Source: an uncultured Hungatella sp. | GTDB taxonomy: Bacteria > Bacillota > Clostridia > Lachnospirales > Lachnospiraceae | Length of the DNA: 10,354 nucleotides | Direction: 5' to 3' | Assembly: GCA_959018155.1 (NCBI GenBank) | Contig: CAUEKH010000060.1 | Span: forward strand, 1 to 10,354 | Part shown: positions 6,449 through 10,354 of the stretch, piece by piece | Position numbering within the stretch: position 1 is the stretch's first letter | Layout: each line of letters opens with the position of its first letter | The notes under the pieces: generated by a model | What the model was told of the DNA's origin: nothing | Seen by the model: the letters and a program-made list of their open reading frames with translations, nothing else | Database searches by the model: none | Program-made: the position numbers and the translations under genes

Positions 6449-7852
6449 ATGGGGGTTCAACCGAATTTTCTGTTTATCTTTTTAGACGATATGGGCTGGC
6501 GGGATCTGGCCTGTACGGGAAGCACTTTTTATGAGACGCCTAATATTGACAGGCTGAGCAGGCAGGGGATGGTATTTGCCAACTCCTACGCGGCCTGCCC
6601 GGTCTGCTCTCCCTCGAGAGCCAGTTTTCTGACCGGAAAGTACCCGGCCCGGCTTGGGGTGACAGACTGGATCGATATGGAAGGCGTCATGCATCCGTTA
6701 AAAGGGAAGCTGATTGACGCTCCCTACATCAAGCATCTGCCGGACGGGGAATATACCATCGCCCAGGCACTAAAGGATGCGGGCTACGACACGTGGCACG
6801 TGGGAAAATGGCATCTTGGAGGAAGGGAACACTATCCGGAACACTTTGGCTTTGACGTGAATATCGGCGGCTGTTCCTGGGGCCATCCTCATGAAGGCTA
6901 TTTCAGCCCCTATGGGATAGAGACGTTAGAGGAAGGTCCGGAGGGGGAATATTTAACCGACCGGATTACGGATGAGGCTATCCGGCTTTTAAAAGAGAGG
7001 CAGTCCCGGCCTGATAAAAAGCCGTTTTTCTTAAATCTCTGCCAGTACGCGGTTCACACGCCCATCCAGGTCAAAGAAGAAGACAGGGCGCGCTTTGAGA
7101 GGAAAGCCCGGGAGATGGGGCTTGATAAGGAGACCGCGCTGGTGGAAGGGGAATTCCATCACACAGACGATAAAAAGGGAAAACGCGTGGTCAGAAGGGT
7201 GATTCAGTCTGATCCGGCCTATGCGGGGATGATATGGAACTTGGACCAGAATATCGGCCGTCTCTTAGAAACCTTAAAGGAGTGCGGGGAGGAGGAGAAT
7301 ACGGTTGTCGTATTTACCTCGGATAACGGCGGACTGGCCACGAGTGAAGGTTCCCCGACCTGCAACTTACCTGCGTCAGAGGGAAAGGGCTGGGTCTATG
7401 AGGGCGGAGTCCGGGTACCGCTGATAGTAAAATATCCCGGCCATGTGGCGCCGGGAAGCCGCTGCGACGTGCCTGTGACGACGCCGGACTTCTATCCGAC
7501 TTTCCTGGAACTGGCGGGAATACCGCTCAGGGAAGGCCTTACCATAGACGGGAGAAGCATGGCGCCGCTGTTAGCCGGGGAAAATATGGCCGAGCGGCCG
7601 ATTTTCTGGCATTATCCCCATTACGGGAACCAGGGCTGTACCCCGGCCGCCTCTGTAGTGCTGGGCGATTATAAATACATCGAGTTTTTTGAGGACGGCC
7701 ATGGAGAACTTTATAATTTAAAGGTCGATTTCAGTGAAAACCATGATATTTCCGGGAAAATGCCGGAGATGGCGGCGAAGCTTCGCATGATGCTGCACGG
7801 CTGGCAGAGAGAGGTATGCGCCTTGTTTCCAGAGAAACGGGCAGACAGATAA
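6449..7852 (+). CDS. Sulfatase, type I formylglycine-dependent, arylsulfatase A/GalNAc-6-sulfatase-like group
   Basis: Second sulfatase, 467 residues, with AGGAGG at 6436-6441 placed 7 nt before the ATG and 37 nt after the first sulfatase. LDDMGW supplies D13 and D14. CSPSRASFLTGKYPARLG contains C53, the predicted formylglycine. GKWHLGG gives K120 and H122, AVHTP gives H203, TSDNGG gives D292 and N293, and EGKGWVYEGGVRVP (311-324) gives the lysine and loop typical of arylsulfatase A and GALNS-like enzymes. It resembles the first sulfatase only in the conserved core: it has a different central region, a K/R/E-rich insertion around 206-250 and a different C terminus. The two are therefore not a recent duplication and probably act on different sulfate positions. 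No signal peptide, so a cytoplasmic location is inferred. A GalNAc or galactose sulfate is a reasonable guess given the GH123-like neighbour, but is unproven. Confidence 0.93.
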   Translation: MGVQPNFLFIFLDDMGWRDLACTGSTFYETPNIDRLSRQGMVFANSYAACPVCSPSRASFLTGKYPARLGVTDWIDMEGVMHPLKGKLIDAPYIKHLPDGEYTIAQALKDAGYDTWHVGKWHLGGREHYPEHFGFDVNIGGCSWGHPHEGYFSPYGIETLEEGPEGEYLTDRITDEAIRLLKERQSRPDKKPFFLNLCQYAVHTPIQVKEEDRARFERKAREMGLDKETALVEGEFHHTDDKKGKRVVRRVIQSDPAYAGMIWNLDQNIGRLLETLKECGEEENTVVVFTSDNGGLATSEGSPTCNLPASEGKGWVYEGGVRVPLIVKYPGHVAPGSRCDVPVTTPDFYPTFLELAGIPLREGLTIDGRSMAPLLAGENMAERPIFWHYPHYGNQGCTPAASVVLGDYKYIEFFEDGHGELYNLKVDFSENHDISGKMPEMAAKLRMMLHGWQREVCALFPEKRADR

Positions 7853-7888
7853 AGAATAAGAAATGACAGGAAGGAAGAAGACAGATTT

Positions 7889-9550
7889 ATGGAAAACAAT
7901 GCAGAATATCAGATTTATTTACTCAGCGCCTTAAAAAAGGTATTTCCGGATCAGGAGCCTTCAGAGGATCCGGGCTGCACGAAATTTACCATGCTTCGAA
8001 ACGAGGGATTCAGTTTTGTAGTCTCTTACACGTATCAGGGGGTGGGCTGTACCGCCGCGAAAGTGATGATAGAATCACCGCTTGCAGATTATTGCCGTAT
8101 CAGGGAAATCCTTTCCGTACCATCCCTGCGGCCCACCAGTGGAAAGGCTGATGGGGACTATCTGCGTACGCAGCCGGGGCTTTATCCCGATTTGCTGACG
8201 GATTTGGAGGATGGACTGATTACCTTTACCCCGGGAGTCTATAAGAGTCTGTGGATTGACATAGAGATTCCGGAAAATGGTCCCTGGGGAAAATTTCCTG
8301 TAACGATTGTCTTCTCCTCCCTGGATGGAATGGAACTTTGCCGGAGAGAGACGGAAATCACTGTGTATCAGACGGTTTTAGGTCCGCAGAAGCTGATTCG
8401 TACCGAGTGGTTCCACGGGGACTGCCTGGCGGACTATTACCGGGTGCCTGTTTTCTCAGAGGAGCACTGGCGGATTGTGGAGAATTTTATCAGGACCGCG
8501 GTGAACAGGGGCTGCAATATGATTCTTACGCCGCAGTTTACGCCGCCTCTCGACACTGCGCCGGGCGGTGAGCGGACCACGATTCAGCTGGTGGATGTGA
8601 AGGTTCTCCCGGATGGAACGTATGAATTCGGATTCGATAAGCTGAAACGGTGGGTCGATATGTGCCACGCCTGTGGGATGGTTTACTTTGAAATGTCCCA
8701 CCTCTTTACCCAGTGGGGCGCCGGTCATCCGCCTAAAATTATGGCGGAAAAAGAGGGCCAGCTGGTTCAGATTTTTGGATGGAACGACCCCGCGGTGGGA
8801 GGGGAGTACAGCCGTTTTCTGGATGCGTATCTCCCGGCCCTGACTGAAAAGCTGCGCCAATGGGGGATTGCAGAGAAGACGAGATTCCACATCTCAGATG
8901 AACCGAGGACTGAGGATCTGGCTTCCTACAAAGCAGCCAGAGAGTCTGTCACCTCTTATCTGGATGGATTTATTATCATGGATGCCATTTCCAGTCTGGA
9001 CATCTGCCGTCAAGGGGAAATTGACTGTCCGGTCTGCGCCAACAACCATATTGAGCCATTTCTGGAAGCCGGTGTCAGCCCGCTGTGGAGTTATTACTGT
9101 ATTTCACAGGGGTATCGGGTGAGCAACCGGTTTATGGCAATGCCGTCCGCAAGATGCAGAATTTACGGGGCGCAGGTATTTAAATACGGCCTGGAGGGGA
9201 TTCTTCACTGGGGCTATAATTTCTATAATTCCCAGTTCTCCTTAAAGCACATAGATCCGTACCGTGTGACGGATGCGGACGGGGTATTTCCATCGGGAGA
9301 CCCCTATCTGGTGTATCCGGGCAGGGATGGCAGGCCGGAGGAATCCATCCGTATGATGGTTTTATCCCATACCATGCAGGATGTGCGGGCCATGGAACAG
9401 CTGGCCGCGAAGAAGGGGCGGGAATACGTGGTTGACCTCCTGGAAAAGGAACTGGGGGAGCCGATTACCTTTGAGAAATATCCGAAATCCGATTTATGGC
9501 TGATTCAGATGAGAAACCGCATCAATGCTGAACTGGAACAACTGAAATAA
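7889..9550 (+). CDS. GH123-like glycoside hydrolase (DUF4091 C-terminal domain), putative beta-N-acetylgalactosaminidase
   Basis: 553-residue cytoplasmic protein with no signal peptide. Residues about 1-165 look like an N-terminal beta-rich domain. About 170-450 would be the catalytic barrel: TEWFHGDCLADYY at 172-184, FEMSHLFTQWG at 267-277, and HISDEP with the adjacent acidic pair D337-E338. Known GH123 enzymes (NgaP, CpNga123) use an Asp-Glu pair in substrate-assisted cleavage of terminal beta-GalNAc. ILHWGYNFY (438-446), GDPYLVYPGRDG (470-481) and the SIRMMVL segment match the DUF4091 pattern found at the end of such proteins. It follows the second sulfatase by 36 nt, with a GGAAGGAAG-type SD placed slightly far (about 13 nt). 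Together with the sulfatases it suggests removal of a GalNAc after desulfation. Remote homologues with DUF4091 can have other or unknown activity, so the substrate is inference. Confidence 0.82.
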   Translation: MENNAEYQIYLLSALKKVFPDQEPSEDPGCTKFTMLRNEGFSFVVSYTYQGVGCTAAKVMIESPLADYCRIREILSVPSLRPTSGKADGDYLRTQPGLYPDLLTDLEDGLITFTPGVYKSLWIDIEIPENGPWGKFPVTIVFSSLDGMELCRRETEITVYQTVLGPQKLIRTEWFHGDCLADYYRVPVFSEEHWRIVENFIRTAVNRGCNMILTPQFTPPLDTAPGGERTTIQLVDVKVLPDGTYEFGFDKLKRWVDMCHACGMVYFEMSHLFTQWGAGHPPKIMAEKEGQLVQIFGWNDPAVGGEYSRFLDAYLPALTEKLRQWGIAEKTRFHISDEPRTEDLASYKAARESVTSYLDGFIIMDAISSLDICRQGEIDCPVCANNHIEPFLEAGVSPLWSYYCISQGYRVSNRFMAMPSARCRIYGAQVFKYGLEGILHWGYNFYNSQFSLKHIDPYRVTDADGVFPSGDPYLVYPGRDGRPEESIRMMVLSHTMQDVRAMEQLAAKKGREYVVDLLEKELGEPITFEKYPKSDLWLIQMRNRINAELEQLK

Positions 9551-9574
9551 GGATAAACTTACCAGGAAAGTCAC

Positions 9575-9603
9575 TTGTATCTGGCACTGTTTTATAGTAC
9601 AAT
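9575..9603 (+). promoter_or_regulatory. Candidate promoter for the right-hand sensor gene
   Basis: TTGTAT (9575-9580) and TACAAT (9598-9603) are 17 nt apart; the -10 matches 5 of 6 bases and the -35 matches 3 of 6. An overlapping TATAGT (9593-9598) is an alternative -10. Transcription would begin near 9610, giving a leader of about 105 nt. No terminator hairpin with a U-run is visible between 9550 and this site, so readthrough from the operon is also possible. Confidence 0.45.
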
Positions 9604-9610
9604 GAAGGGG

Positions 9611-9703
9611 GTTACAAAAATAACAATCATATATTTACGACAGATAATTTGTAACTACTATTCAAGTGGGGTAGTGATGCCTGGTGAGGGAAACAGCCAG
9701 GTA
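9611..9703 (+). other. Possible structured leader upstream of the Cache sensor gene
   Basis: Three complementary arm pairs can be seen: GTTACAAA (9611-9618) with TTTGTAAC (9648-9655); ACTAC (9654-9658) with GTAGT (9671-9675), which competes with the first for two bases; and CCTGG (9680-9684) with CCAGG (9697-9701). The last lies just before the SD (AAGGGA, 9705-9710). I do not recognise a known riboswitch, and the stems are short, so this may be chance or protein-binding DNA. The outer 8-bp inverted repeat could also be an operator. Confidence 0.3.
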
Positions 9704-9715
9704 TAAGGGACGATT

Positions 9716-10354
9716 ATGGGGAACGGTGAGAGAAAAAGCAAAAAGGGTATTATTTTTGTCGTAGTGTTTCTGGTCGTAAATATCTTATCTGTCGTTATTC
9801 TGTGTCAGAGAGAAAGAAAGGCTGTCCGGCGGATTCTCCTCGACGATACGGTGATGACGGAAGAATCTTTTCAGGGGGTAATGGATAATTACAAGCAGTC
9901 TTTCCGGATATTTGTTCAGATGATGTCCAGGGAGATTGAGAATAATCCGGATCCCGATGATATCTGGAATTATTTAAAGAGTATTGATACCCCGCTTCTG
10001 GAGATAGAAGGGGATACTTTTGACGGACTTTATATGTATTATAAGGGCCGGTATTTATACAGCTGGAATACGCCAATCTCCGAATATGAGGGATACGTCG
10101 TCGCGGAACGCCCCTGGTACCAGGCGGCTGTAAAGGGGGATGGGGCCATCGTCTTTACTCCCCCGTATATGAGTTTTGCTAATAACTATATTCTTACTAC
10201 CATATCTCAGCTTCAGCCGGATAAAGAGACGGTATTCGCCTATGATATCAAGATGGGGGATATCCAGAATCTCGTTACCGGCTTAAGTCATTATGGAAAT
10301 GAACAGATTATGATCTGGGATGAGAACGGGACAATCCTAGGGAGCACGAAAGAG
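9716..10354 (+). CDS. Membrane sensor protein with extracytoplasmic Cache domain (C-terminal part outside window)
   Basis: The frame is open for 213 codons to the window end. The ATG at 9716 has AAGGGA 5 nt before it, and an in-frame TAA at 9704-9706 excludes a longer start. A basic tail (RKSKK) precedes one membrane helix (about 11-30). The following extracytoplasmic region looks like a Cache domain: FDGLYMYYKGRYLYSW at 102-117, ERPWYQAAVKGDG at 131-143, then FTPPYMSF and NYILTTISQ. The RxWYxxA core and the later aromatic/threonine strand are hallmarks of Cache ligand-binding domains. The output module (histidine kinase, hybrid kinase, diguanylate cyclase or chemoreceptor) is beyond the window. 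Position directly downstream of the sulfatase/glycosidase set suggests that it senses a product or substrate of this pathway, but it may belong to the next locus. Confidence 0.85.
   Translation, partial: MGNGERKSKKGIIFVVVFLVVNILSVVILCQRERKAVRRILLDDTVMTEESFQGVMDNYKQSFRIFVQMMSREIENNPDPDDIWNYLKSIDTPLLEIEGDTFDGLYMYYKGRYLYSWNTPISEYEGYVVAERPWYQAAVKGDGAIVFTPPYMSFANNYILTTISQLQPDKETVFAYDIKMGDIQNLVTGLSHYGNEQIMIWDENGTILGSTKE

Noticed and set aside
8456..8890. 144-codon minus-strand open frame inside the GH123-like gene
   Set aside because: Antisense to a conserved part of the glycosidase, with no family resemblance.
9551..9600. Rho-independent terminator after the glycosidase gene
   Set aside because: Only a weak CCAG/CTGG pairing exists and no U-tract follows, so no terminator can be called.
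9795..10076. 93-codon minus-strand open frame inside the right-hand sensor
   Set aside because: The plus strand encodes a membrane helix plus Cache-type domain in an uninterrupted frame with a good SD.
1..10354. CRISPR array, tRNA/rRNA, insertion sequence or phage module
   Set aside because: No regular spacer-repeat pattern, no recognisable RNA gene, and no transposase or integrase-like reading frame was found; the window is filled by transport, sulfatase, glycosidase and sensor genes.

Overview
This window looks like a carbohydrate-utilisation locus from a Gram-positive, low-to-mid-GC anaerobe. I would guess a gut Clostridia/Lachnospiraceae-type bacterium. The evidence is strong G-rich Shine-Dalgarno sequences, a TTG start behind a near-perfect SD, sigma-A-type promoters, very A/T-rich intergenic DNA, a lipoprotein binding protein with an Lpl/Ytc-type two-permease importer, and absence of any SusC/SusD pair. 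The species cannot be fixed from the sequence.

Layout. At the left edge (1-1094, minus strand) is the N-terminal part of a two-transmembrane sensor/regulator, probably of the membrane-anchored AraC type, that runs out of the window. A 320-bp A/T-rich divergent intergenic region follows. It carries a good sigma-A promoter for the regulator and, on the other strand, an extended -10 preceded by tandem TTATTTTTGTAC-like repeats. Then comes a plus-strand gene set with short spacers: two ABC permeases (1415-2362 and 2362-3261, overlapping by 1 nt), a solute-binding lipoprotein (3371-4939), two formylglycine-type sulfatases (4948-6411 and 6449-7852) and a GH123-like/DUF4091 glycosidase (7889-9550). 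The 109 bp between the permeases and the lipoprotein hold three 16-17-bp tandem repeats and a perfect TATAAT. At the right edge, after a 165-bp gap with a candidate promoter and several possible RNA stems, a second membrane sensor with a Cache-type extracytoplasmic domain starts at 9716 and is cut off by the window end.

How it may work together (inference). The lipoprotein and the permeases would import a sulfated oligosaccharide, energised by a shared ATPase encoded elsewhere. Neither the sulfatases nor the glycosidase has a signal peptide, so desulfation and release of a terminal sugar would occur in the cytoplasm. GH123 enzymes known so far are beta-N-acetylgalactosaminidases, and the glycosidase has the D-E dyad of that family. 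A sulfated GalNAc-containing glycan (mucin-type, glycosaminoglycan-derived or glycolipid-derived) is therefore the leading substrate hypothesis. The sulfatase-maturating enzyme needed to make formylglycine is not in the window. Two different membrane sensors flank the set and may control it.
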